DNA of 10,656 nt from an uncultured Aquincola sp. Lineage in GTDB: Bacteria > Pseudomonadota > Gammaproteobacteria > Burkholderiales > Burkholderiaceae. Made by a program: the position numbers and the translations under genes. The notes under the pieces are model-generated. The model was not told the DNA's origin, ran no database searches, and saw nothing but the letters and a program-made list of their open reading frames with translations. Of this stretch, positions 1 to 6,515 are shown in pieces (the stretch's first letter is position 1; each line of letters opens with the position of its first letter). The stretch spans positions 1 through 10,656 of the forward strand of contig CAKZXL010000710.1 of assembly GCA_937883885.1 (NCBI GenBank). Direction: 5' to 3'.

Positions 1-200
1 ACACCCTGCATGAGCGCAAGGTGATCGAGCGCGCCAAGGGCGTGCTGATGTCGCGCCTGGGCATGAGCGAAGAGGCCGCCTTCCGCGCGCTGCAAAAGAC
101 CTCGATGGACCAGAACCGCAGGCTGCTGGACGTGGCCGAGGCCACCTTGTCGCTGCCCGATTTCGCCTTCGGGCCGGCACCTGCCGCGCCACACGTCTAG
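1..200 (+). CDS. ANTAR-domain antitermination regulator, NasT/NasR-like (3' end only)
   Basis: Only the last 65 codons are in the window, in the frame starting at base 3; the stop is TAG at 198-200. The visible part is an ANTAR RNA-binding domain: a helix with VIERAKGVLM, then a GMSEEAAF turn, then a helix pair with KTSMDQNRRLLDVAEATL, and a short Pro/Ala tail. ANTAR proteins bind paired hexaloop hairpins in leader RNAs and prevent transcription termination. In proteobacteria the nitrate-responsive members are NasR and NasT, the latter a receiver-ANTAR protein held inactive by NasS. The N-terminal half, which would separate a receiver (NasT) from a nitrate-binding domain (NasR), is outside the window. 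The next gene is a nitrite/formate channel, which supports a nitrogen-assimilation role. ANTAR identity is secure; NasT is inference. Confidence 0.85.
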   Translation, partial: TLHERKVIERAKGVLMSRLGMSEEAAFRALQKTSMDQNRRLLDVAEATLSLPDFAFGPAPAAPHV

Positions 201-232
201 ACAAGCCAGGCACCAGCCGGGTGCGCCCGGTG

Positions 233-280
233 ATGGCATGGAAGGTGCATGCCATGGCCCATCGAGCTAATGGCGGCTCG
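233..280 (+). promoter_or_regulatory. Candidate ANTAR-type dual hairpin in the focA-family leader RNA
   Basis: Two consecutive hairpins lie between the ANTAR gene and the channel gene. The first has a perfect 8-bp stem, ATGGCATG (233-240) with CATGCCAT (248-255), and the 7-base loop GAAGGTG. The second has stem CGAGC (263-267) with GCTCG (276-280) plus a T268-G275 wobble, leaving the six-base loop AATGGC (269-274). ANTAR target RNAs carry two stem-loops whose hexaloops have A at position 1 and G at position 4. The second loop fits exactly; the first fits if its leading G is an extra loop base (AAGGTG). Both loops read A-A-N-G-G. The 7-base linker and position just after an ANTAR gene support the call. 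That this protein binds here is inference. Confidence 0.5.
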
Positions 281-350
281 CCCCCACGGATGACGGCGTC
301 CGTTGCCTGCCCTGCACCTGCTGCAGCGGCCAGGTGACGGGCGCCGTTTT
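274..350 (+). terminator. Candidate conditional intrinsic terminator upstream of the channel gene
   Basis: A GC-rich 3' arm, GGGCGCCG (339-346), is followed directly by TTTTCGTTTT (347-356), 42 bases before the channel start codon. The arm can pair with CGGC (274-277) and GCCC (280-283), leaving TC bulged. That uses the 3' strand of the second ANTAR-like hairpin, so the two structures exclude each other. An internal stem CACCTG (315-320) with CAGGTG (331-336) sits within the loop. A more local alternative is CGGCG (294-298) with CGCCG (342-346). The element could instead simply terminate the upstream regulator transcript. Structure energies were not computed. Confidence 0.45.
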
Positions 351-398
351 CGTTTTGCGCTGCAACTGCTTCACAGCCCCACGCCACAAGGAAGTCCG

Positions 399-1211
399 AT
401 GGCCTACCTCGCCCCTGCCGAATTCGTCACCAAGATGGTCGACGCCGGTGAATCCAAGCTGCTGATGTCCACCCGCGACACGCTGATCCGCTCGTACATG
501 GCCGGCGCCATCCTGGCACTGGCAGCCGCCTTCGCGGTGACGGTGACGGTGAACACCGGCAATGCGCTGGTGGGCGCGCTGCTGTTCCCGGTGGGCTTTT
601 GCATCCTGTACCTGCTGGGCTTCGACCTGCTGACCGGCGTGTTCACGCTGGCGCCGCTGGCCGTGCTGGACAAGCGCCCCGGCGCCACCTGGGCCGGCGT
701 GCTGCGCAACTGGACGCTGGTGTTCTTCGGCAACTTCGCCGGGGCGCTCACGGTGGCCCTGTTCATGGCCATCATCTTCACCTACGGCTTCTCGGAGGCG
801 CCCAATGCGGTGGGCCAGAAGATCGGCCACATCGGCGAAGGCCGCACGCTGGGCTATGCGGCCCACGGCGCGGCCGGCATGCTCACCCTCTTCATCCGCG
901 GCGTGATGTGCAACTGGATGGTGTCCACCGGCGTGGTGGCGGCCATGATGTCCACCAGCGTGTCGGGCAAGGTCATCGGCATGTGGATGCCCATCCTCAT
1001 CTTCTTCTACATGGGCTTCGAGCATTCCATCGTCAACATGTTCCTGTTCCCGTCGGGCCTGCTGCTGGGCGGCCAGTTCACCTTCATGGACTACCTGATC
1101 TGGAACGAGATCCCCACCGTCATCGGCAACCTGGTGGGCGGCCTGACCTTCGTGGGCGCCACGCTGTACGCCACGCATTACAAGACCGCGCCCAAGCGCG
1201 TGGTGGCCTGA
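399..1211 (+). CDS. Formate/nitrite transporter family channel (FocA/NirC)
   Basis: This 270-residue inner-membrane protein belongs to the FNT family of pentameric channels for formate, nitrite or related monovalent anions. The length matches the family (about 260-285). Roughly six hydrophobic helices are visible (about 33-51, 57-75, 104-125, 155-180, 191-208, 236-257). Family landmarks are LGFDLLTG (73-80), the broken-helix segment GVMCNWMV (168-175), GFEHSIVNMF (206-215) and GNLVGG (243-248). His209 falls at the same number as the gating histidine of E. coli FocA, so the channel core looks intact. The ATG at 399 is chosen because AAGGAAG (388-394) precedes it and the protein then starts as family members do; the frame is open from 303 without such support. 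Beside an ANTAR regulator, nitrite is the likelier substrate, but formate cannot be excluded. It is followed 10 bases later by a kinase/phosphatase gene, so the two are probably co-transcribed. Confidence 0.92.
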   Translation: MAYLAPAEFVTKMVDAGESKLLMSTRDTLIRSYMAGAILALAAAFAVTVTVNTGNALVGALLFPVGFCILYLLGFDLLTGVFTLAPLAVLDKRPGATWAGVLRNWTLVFFGNFAGALTVALFMAIIFTYGFSEAPNAVGQKIGHIGEGRTLGYAAHGAAGMLTLFIRGVMCNWMVSTGVVAAMMSTSVSGKVIGMWMPILIFFYMGFEHSIVNMFLFPSGLLLGGQFTFMDYLIWNEIPTVIGNLVGGLTFVGATLYATHYKTAPKRVVA

Positions 1212-1221
1212 AGCAGCACCG

Positions 1222-2961
1222 ATGCTGCAGGTGACGCTGGGCCAGCACTCGCTGGCCGGGCCGGGCCACGCCGTCAACCAGGACTTCCATGGCGCCATGC
1301 TGCCCGGCGCCGCGCTGCGCGCCAGCAAGGGCGTGGCGGTGGCGCTGGCCGATGGCATCGGCTCCAGCGCGGTGGGCCATGTGGCCAGCGCGGCGGCGGT
1401 GCGCAGCTTTCTCGACGACTATTACGGCACGCCCGAGAGCTGGTCGGTGCGCCGCTCGGCCCAGCGGGTGCTGCAGGCCACCAACTCGTGGCTGCATGCG
1501 CAGACGATGCGCGGCGAAGGCCGCTTCGACAAGGACCGCGGCCATGTGTGCACCTTCAGCGCGCTGGTGCTCAAGGGCCGGCAGGCGCACCTGCTGCACG
1601 TGGGCGATGCACGCATCTACCAGCTGCATGAACGCGCGCTGGAACCGCTGACGCAGGACCACCGCGTGCAGCTGGGCCCCGGGCAGGCCTGCCTGGCCCG
1701 CGCGCTGGGCATCGGTCCGGCGGTGGAGATCGACTACCGCCAGTGGCCGCTGCAGCCCGGCGACCTGTACCTGCTGGCCACCGATGGCGCGCATGCCCAC
1801 CTGAGCGCCACCACCGTGCACGCGGCGCTGGCTCGCCACGGCCATGACCTGGACGCCGCCGCGCACGACCTGGCCACCGGCGCGCGGGCCGCCGGCAGCT
1901 CCGACGACATCACCGTGCAGCTGCTGCGGGTGGATGCCCTGCCCGAAGCCGATGCCGCCGCTGCACAGGCCGCGATGCAGGCCCTGCCGCCCGCGCCCGA
2001 GCCGGCGCCGCGCCAGCGGCTGGACCACTACCGGCTGGTGCGCCCGCTGCACACCGGTGCGCGCAGCCAGGTGCATCTGGCGCAGGACACGACCAACGAC
2101 CTGCCGGTGGCGCTGAAGTTCCCGTCGGCCGACACGCGGGCCGAGCCGGCCTTGCTCGACCGCTTCCTGCTGGAAGAGTGGATCGCCCGGCGCATTCACA
2201 GCCCGCATGTGCTGCGGCCGGCGCCCGACAGCGGCCCGCGCAGCCACCTGTACCTGGCAATGGAATACCTGCCCGGCCAGACGCTGGCGCAATGGATGCG
2301 CGACCATCCGCGCCCCGGCCTGGCCGAGGTGCGCGCCATCGTGGCCCAGCTGGGCCAGGGGCTGCAGGCCTTTCACCGGCTGGAGATGCTGCACCAGGAC
2401 CTGCGGCCCGAGAACGTGATGATCGATGCCGGCGGCACCGTCAAGATCATCGACTTCGGCAGCGTGCAGGTGGCCGGCCTGGCCGAATGCGGACCCACCG
2501 CCACGGCAGCCGGCGGGCCGGTGGGCACGCTGCAGTACGCAGCGCCCGAGACCTTCGTGGGTGAGCCGGCCAGCGCACGGTCCGACCTGTTTTCAGTGGC
2601 GGTGCTGGCCTACCAGATGCTGAGCGGCCAGCTGCCTTACGGCCTGCAGGTGACGCAGCTGCGCGATGCCACCGGCCTGCGCCGCCTGCGCTACACGCCG
2701 CTGCGTCACCACCGGCCTGAGTTGCCGGCCTGGCTGGATGCGGTGCTGCACAAGGCGCTGCAGCCGCAGCCGGCGCGCCGGCAGCAGGCCCTGTCCGAGC
2801 TGCTGCACGACCTGCAATCGCCGGGGCCGGAGTTCCACCGCCAGCGCCTGCCGCCGCTGGTGCAGCGCCATCCGGTGCGCTTCTGGCAGGCCATCAGCGC
2901 CGTGCTGGCGCTGATGGTGGCGGTGCTGCTGCACGCGCTGGTGCAGCGCGGCGCCTTCTAG
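1222..2961 (+). CDS. Bifunctional PP2C phosphatase / Ser/Thr protein kinase with C-terminal membrane anchor
   Basis: The 579-residue protein has three parts. Residues 1-237 are a PP2C-type phosphatase with the metal-binding aspartates present: VNQD (D21), ADGIGS (D44), HVGDA (D129), ATDGA (D188) and SSDDITV (D228/D229). An Ala/Pro-rich linker (238-265) follows. Residues 268-535 are a Hanks-type kinase with VALK (K299), LHQDLRPEN (catalytic D393, N398), IIDFGS (D411), AAPE (440-443) and SDLFSVAVLAYQMLSG. The ATP-binding glycine loop is degenerate (LHTGARSQVHLA), and Gln replaces Arg in the HRD motif. One hydrophobic helix (about 556-574) near the C-terminus suggests a tail anchor with both enzymes in the cytoplasm. 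The start lies 10 bases after the channel stop with only a weak GAAG, so translation may be coupled. A Ser/Thr kinase gene (PA1782) also lies in the Pseudomonas aeruginosa nitrate-assimilation cluster. The substrate is unknown; no nirBD follows on this strand here. Confidence 0.92.
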   Translation: MLQVTLGQHSLAGPGHAVNQDFHGAMLPGAALRASKGVAVALADGIGSSAVGHVASAAAVRSFLDDYYGTPESWSVRRSAQRVLQATNSWLHAQTMRGEGRFDKDRGHVCTFSALVLKGRQAHLLHVGDARIYQLHERALEPLTQDHRVQLGPGQACLARALGIGPAVEIDYRQWPLQPGDLYLLATDGAHAHLSATTVHAALARHGHDLDAAAHDLATGARAAGSSDDITVQLLRVDALPEADAAAAQAAMQALPPAPEPAPRQRLDHYRLVRPLHTGARSQVHLAQDTTNDLPVALKFPSADTRAEPALLDRFLLEEWIARRIHSPHVLRPAPDSGPRSHLYLAMEYLPGQTLAQWMRDHPRPGLAEVRAIVAQLGQGLQAFHRLEMLHQDLRPENVMIDAGGTVKIIDFGSVQVAGLAECGPTATAAGGPVGTLQYAAPETFVGEPASARSDLFSVAVLAYQMLSGQLPYGLQVTQLRDATGLRRLRYTPLRHHRPELPAWLDAVLHKALQPQPARRQQALSELLHDLQSPGPEFHRQRLPPLVQRHPVRFWQAISAVLALMVAVLLHALVQRGAF

Positions 2962-2974
2962 TGGCGCACGGGCC

Positions 2975-3955
2975 TCAGGCCGGCACCGATTCGCGCGAAG
3001 AGCGCCGCCGTGCCAACAGGCCCAGCACGCCGCCGCCCAGGGCCAGCATCAGCCAGGTGGAAGGCTCGGGCACTGCCTGGATGGTGTCCCAGGCCACGCC
3101 TTGCAGCGCCACCGCTTCGCTGGCGGTCATGCCCAGCTGCAGCGCCGCGTATTCGGTGCCGCCCAGGCTGCGCGGGTCGATGCCGGTGATCATCCCGAAG
3201 TCGACCAGCGCATGCAGGTAGTAGCCGTAGTTGCTGGCGTGGTAGTTGTCGCTGGCCCAGAGGTTGATCTTGCCGGTGTCGATGCCGTCGTACGGGTTGC
3301 TGTCGGCAATGCCCAGGTTGATGGCCCGGTTCCATGCCAGGCCGACCGGGTTCACGCGGTTGACGATGGTGGGGTTCTGCGCCGCCGCGAACTCATAGCC
3401 GGCCTGCACGTCGATGCCCATCTGCGTGATCGGCTTGCCGTACCAGGGGCTGGTGGCGTTGCTGAAGGTCAGGTCGGCACGCGACCAGGTGGCCGTGAGG
3501 CTGATGTCGACATTGGGATTGCGGGCCTGGAACACGTTGCCCAGGATGCCGGTGTAGGTGGAGATCTTGGCCGGGTTGTTGGGCGCCGCGAAGTCCAGGT
3601 TGCTCTGGCCGTGCATCACCACCTTGTCCCACGGCTTGTCGATCAACGACAGCCGGTTGTTGTAGTGGAAGTCGAGGTTGCTGCCCGGCTCGGTCTCCAG
3701 GCTCACGTTGTAGTCCAGCCCCGATTGCAGCGTGAAGGCCTTGAACAGCGCCGGCACGCCGCCGATGTTGGTGCCGTTGAGGTCGGTCACGGTGTTGGTG
3801 CCCCAGTTCTGCACCGAGGCCAGCGCACCGTAGGTGAAGCTGTTGCCGATGAAGAGGATGGAGGTGGCGGCATGCGCCGGCAGCGCCTGCAGCCCGCACA
3901 GCGCCAAGGCAGCGGCGGCGGCCACGTGGCGGGGTTGGAAAAAAGCTCCTGGCAT
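2975..3955 (-). CDS. Secreted SGNH-hydrolase-like protein with PEP-CTERM sorting signal
   Basis: A 326-residue exported protein. A Sec signal peptide with hydrophobic core (11-24) probably ends at AHA29. SGNH features are FIGNSFTYG (35-43, candidate nucleophile Ser39), KPWDKVVMHGQSNLD (107-121) and DNYHASNYGYYLHAL (236-250), which supplies a DxxH pair (D236, H239) as in SGNH block V. GNS replaces the classical GDS; this occurs in SGNH subfamilies. Activity as an esterase, or on carbohydrate acyl groups, is inference. The C-terminus is a PEP-CTERM signal: VPEPST (295-300), a hydrophobic helix, then ARRR and nine further residues. The ATG at 3955 is preferred over an upstream in-frame TTG at 3982 because AGGAGA sits seven bases before it and the signal peptide then starts cleanly. 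Its stop faces the kinase stop across 13 bases; it is divergent from the histidine kinase. Confidence 0.85.
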   Translation of the reverse strand: MPGAFFQPRHVAAAAALALCGLQALPAHAATSILFIGNSFTYGALASVQNWGTNTVTDLNGTNIGGVPALFKAFTLQSGLDYNVSLETEPGSNLDFHYNNRLSLIDKPWDKVVMHGQSNLDFAAPNNPAKISTYTGILGNVFQARNPNVDISLTATWSRADLTFSNATSPWYGKPITQMGIDVQAGYEFAAAQNPTIVNRVNPVGLAWNRAINLGIADSNPYDGIDTGKINLWASDNYHASNYGYYLHALVDFGMITGIDPRSLGGTEYAALQLGMTASEAVALQGVAWDTIQAVPEPSTWLMLALGGGVLGLLARRRSSRESVPA

Positions 3956-4146
3956 GTTGTTGTCTCCTGCTTGTCTATGCAACTTTGCTGCACGGGCTCA
4001 TCCCGGGCAGCCAGTCAATATCACGTCGCGCAGGGGGCTGCGCCTCAGGGTGCACCCCTAAGCTCGGGCCGCAAGTGCAACCGTTGGTACCGGTGCGATG
4101 AGCGACACGATCAGGCCGCGCCAGCGATGGCAAACAGGCCTCATCT
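3956..4146. other. Divergent intergenic region between SGNH/PEP-CTERM gene and histidine kinase
   Basis: These 191 bases must hold the promoters of both flanking genes unless either is read through from elsewhere. They are less GC-rich in places (CAACTTTGCTGC, CAGTCAATATCACG) than the flanking genes. A 10-base palindrome GGGTGCACCC lies at 4048-4057. A TTGACT on the minus strand (complement of AGTCAA near 4013-4018) has no good -10 partner at 16-18 bases. TTGGTA (4084-4089) with CACGAT (4106-4111) is only a weak pair for the kinase. I see no small ORF or RNA gene and no sigma-54 GG/GC pair at correct spacing upstream of the PEP-CTERM gene. Confidence 0.5.
3963..3968 (-). promoter_or_regulatory. 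Ribosome binding site deciding the start of the SGNH/PEP-CTERM gene
   Basis: On the minus strand AGGAGA lies seven bases (ACAACAAC region) before the ATG at 3955. The alternative TTG at 3982 has no comparable site, so the shorter 326-residue protein is chosen. Confidence 0.8.
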
Positions 4147-6444
4147 ATGGGCGTTGATATCAGCAAAATCGTGCGCCACGAGCCGCCAAACGCGGCGACA
4201 CTGCCGCGCGTCCCGAGCTCCTGTTGCGCGCCTGTGAGCATCCGTTCCCGCCTGTTGCTGATCGTCCTGTCGGTGTGGCTGCCCGCAGCGGCTGCCTTTG
4301 GCCTGCTGGCGCGCAGCACCTACCTGCGCGGCGAAGATGCGGCGCGCCAGCAGGTGCAGCAGCTGGCCGAGCGGCTGAACGCCGAGGTCGAACGCGAGAT
4401 CGAGCGGCGCGAGGTGATGGCCCGCACGCTCAGTGCATCGCAGGCGCTGGCCGAAGGCCGCTACGCCGTCTTCCATGCCGAGGCCTCGGCGGCCGTGCGC
4501 CAGACCGACAGCTGGGCCCTGGTGAACACGCCCGACCGCCAGCTGCTCAACACCCGGGTGCCGTTTGCCGCCCAAGGCGTGCCCCGCCTGAACCCCGGCC
4601 GCCAGCTGCTGAGCCATGAGTCGGACGTGCGCTTCGTGCTGCGGGGCCCCTTGAGCAACGAGCCGGTGGTGGGCGTGTTCGTGCCCGACGGCCAGCAGCC
4701 GCCGCGCCACAACGTGGGCGTGGCCTTCACCGCCCGCGTGTTGCAGACGCTGGTGGAACGCCTGCCCTACCCCGAAGGCAGCGTGGTGGCGGTGATGGAC
4801 CAGCGGCAGATGGTGGCCGCGCGCAGCCGCGACCCGGCCAAGTGGCTGGGCGCCAGGCCCACCGGCGAGCTGGCGCGCCGGGCCGCGGCCGGTGAGCATG
4901 GCTTTGCGCAGACGGTGACGCTGGACGGCGTGGCCTCGCTCAGCTACCTGAGTCCGCCCAACCGCCACGGCTGGGCGGTGGTGATCGCCTTGCCGATGAG
5001 CACGCTGGCCCAGGCCGCCAACCGGCTGACGCTGCAGGCCCTGGGCGCTTCGGCCGTGCTGCTGCTGGTGGGCCTGGCGCTGGCGCTGCTGGCGGCGCGG
5101 CGCATCAGCACGCCGATGTTCCAGCTGCGCGATGCGGCGCTGCAGCTGGGCGCCGACCAGGTGCCGCCCGAGCTGGCCACCGGCGTGAGCGAAGCCGATG
5201 CCGTGGGCGCCGCGCTGCGCCGGGCCGGCCTGCATGCGCAGCAGGCCCAGCAGCAGCTGCAGGCGCGGGTGACCGCCGCCGTGGAAGAAGCGCGGCAGGC
5301 CCAGGCCCAGCTGCTGGAATCGCAGAAGCACGAGGCCATCGGCCGCCTGACCGGCGGCCTGGCGCACGATTTCAACAACCTGCTGCAGACCATCACCACC
5401 GCCGTGCAGCTGGCCTTGCGCGTGGTGCCCGAAGGCCCGCACCGGCGGGCGCTGCAGGCCGCGGTGGGCGCCAGCGCCAAGGCCGCCGGCCTGGTGCGGC
5501 AGATGCTGGCCTTCGGCCGCGCCGCCACGCTGGCGCCGCGGCCGGTGGCGGTGAACGACTGGCTGCTGCAAAGCGAAGAGCTGATCAAGAAGACGCTGCA
5601 AGGCCGCATCGCCTTGAGCGCCCGCATCGCCCCCGGCCTGCCCGCGATGATGGTGGACCCGACGCAGCTGGACCTGGCGCTGCTGAACCTGATCTTCAAC
5701 GCCCGTGACGCGATGCCCGAGGGCGGCACCGTGACCATCGCCGGCCGAGAAGCTGAAGCCGAGGACCTGTCGGGCCTGCCGCCCGGGCGCTACCTGCGCC
5801 TGTCGGTGGCCGACACTGGCCAGGGCATGGACGCGGCCACGCTGGCCAAGGCGGTGGAGCCCTACTTCACCACCAAGCCGGTGGGCGCCGGCAGCGGCCT
5901 GGGGCTGGCGCAGGTGCAAGCCTTCGCGCGCCATTCGGGCGGCGCGCTGCGGCTGCGCAGCCAGCCCGGCCAGGGCACCGAGGTGACGATGCTGCTGCCC
6001 GTGGCCGCGCAGCCGGCCGATACGGTGCCGGCGGCGCTGCCCGGGCCCGAAGGCGCCAGCGGCGCCGCGGCCGCGCCACAGGCCGTGCCCACGCGGCCGC
6101 TGCGGGTGCTGATGGTGGAAGACGACGCGCTGGCCGCGTCGGTGGTGGTGCCGGCGCTGCAGGCCGCCGGCCACCAGGTGCAGCTGTGCGACAACGCCGA
6201 TCAGGCGCAGGCGCTGCTGCAAGGCGATGCACCGTTCGACGTGCTGTTCACCGACGTGGTGATGCCCGGCCGCCTCAACGGCCTGGACCTGGCGCACTGG
6301 GTGCGCGAACACCGGCCCCAGCTGCCCACGGTGCTGGCCACCGGCTTCACGCAGCAGGCGCCCGATGCCGGGCTGGTGGTGCTGCGCAAGCCTTATGCCA
6401 TCGATCATCTGCTGGCCACCCTGGCGACCGCCGCGGCGCGCTGA
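4147..6444 (+). CDS. Hybrid sensor histidine kinase with periplasmic sensor and C-terminal receiver
   Basis: The 765-residue inner-membrane sensor has a first membrane helix (about 36-55), an extracytoplasmic region (about 56-290) ending in HGWAVVIALPMSTL, which resembles the end of a Cache-type sensor, and a second helix (about 297-317). A HAMP-like/coiled segment rich in Gln and Ala (320-393) follows. The kinase core has H-box GGLAHDFNN (His407), N-box NLIFNARDAM (514-523), DTGQGM (556-561), EPYFTTK and GAGSGLGL (580-587). An Ala/Pro linker leads to a receiver with VEDD (657-660), phospho-acceptor Asp703 in FTDVVMPG, ATG (731-733) and Lys748 in LRKPY. All catalytic residues are present. No separate response regulator or output domain is encoded nearby, so phosphorelay partners are unknown. 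The start is uncertain: ATG 4147 has a weak AGG, while GTG 4234 would begin directly at the SIRSRLLLIV helix but has no good ribosome site. Confidence 0.9.
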   Translation: MGVDISKIVRHEPPNAATLPRVPSSCCAPVSIRSRLLLIVLSVWLPAAAAFGLLARSTYLRGEDAARQQVQQLAERLNAEVEREIERREVMARTLSASQALAEGRYAVFHAEASAAVRQTDSWALVNTPDRQLLNTRVPFAAQGVPRLNPGRQLLSHESDVRFVLRGPLSNEPVVGVFVPDGQQPPRHNVGVAFTARVLQTLVERLPYPEGSVVAVMDQRQMVAARSRDPAKWLGARPTGELARRAAAGEHGFAQTVTLDGVASLSYLSPPNRHGWAVVIALPMSTLAQAANRLTLQALGASAVLLLVGLALALLAARRISTPMFQLRDAALQLGADQVPPELATGVSEADAVGAALRRAGLHAQQAQQQLQARVTAAVEEARQAQAQLLESQKHEAIGRLTGGLAHDFNNLLQTITTAVQLALRVVPEGPHRRALQAAVGASAKAAGLVRQMLAFGRAATLAPRPVAVNDWLLQSEELIKKTLQGRIALSARIAPGLPAMMVDPTQLDLALLNLIFNARDAMPEGGTVTIAGREAEAEDLSGLPPGRYLRLSVADTGQGMDAATLAKAVEPYFTTKPVGAGSGLGLAQVQAFARHSGGALRLRSQPGQGTEVTMLLPVAAQPADTVPAALPGPEGASGAAAAPQAVPTRPLRVLMVEDDALAASVVVPALQAAGHQVQLCDNADQAQALLQGDAPFDVLFTDVVMPGRLNGLDLAHWVREHRPQLPTVLATGFTQQAPDAGLVVLRKPYAIDHLLATLATAAAR

Positions 6445-6470
6445 ATGATGCGATCTGCGGGATATGCGAA

Positions 6471-6486
6471 GCGCGCGATCGTGCGC
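6471..6486 (+). other. Short GC-rich hairpin between histidine kinase and PEP-CTERM gene
   Basis: GCGCGC (6471-6476) pairs with GTGCGC (6481-6486), with one G-T wobble and the tetraloop GATC. It lies in the 71-base gap after the kinase stop. No T-tract follows (CTAATGGG), so it could be a weak terminator, a processing site or chance in GC-rich DNA. Confidence 0.25.
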
Positions 6487-6515
6487 CTAATGGGGGCCTG
6501 ACTCCGGAGACCTCG

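Noticed and set aside
267..2394. Two long minus-strand frames (267-1358 and 1120-2394) opposite the channel and kinase genes
   Set aside because: Low-complexity His/Gln/Arg composition and no motif; they lie opposite well-supported genes.
2951..2967. Hairpin GCGCC / GGCGC over the kinase stop codon, considered as a terminator
   Set aside because: Only 5 bp with no T-tract on either strand; too weak to call.
4048..4057. 10-base palindrome GGGTGCACCC in the divergent region, considered as an operator
   Set aside because: A 10-base palindrome is not rare in about 190 bases, and there is no second copy or known matching regulator.
3101..4237. 378-codon + strand frame opposite the SGNH/PEP-CTERM gene
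   Set aside because: Val/Gly/Arg-rich shadow frame; the minus strand has a ribosome site, signal peptide, SGNH motifs and PEP-CTERM tail.
4141..6408. 755-codon open frame on the minus strand opposite the histidine kinase
   Set aside because: It is rich in His, Gln, Arg and Gly with no domain motif, as expected for the antisense frame of a high-GC gene; the + strand has all histidine kinase and receiver motifs.
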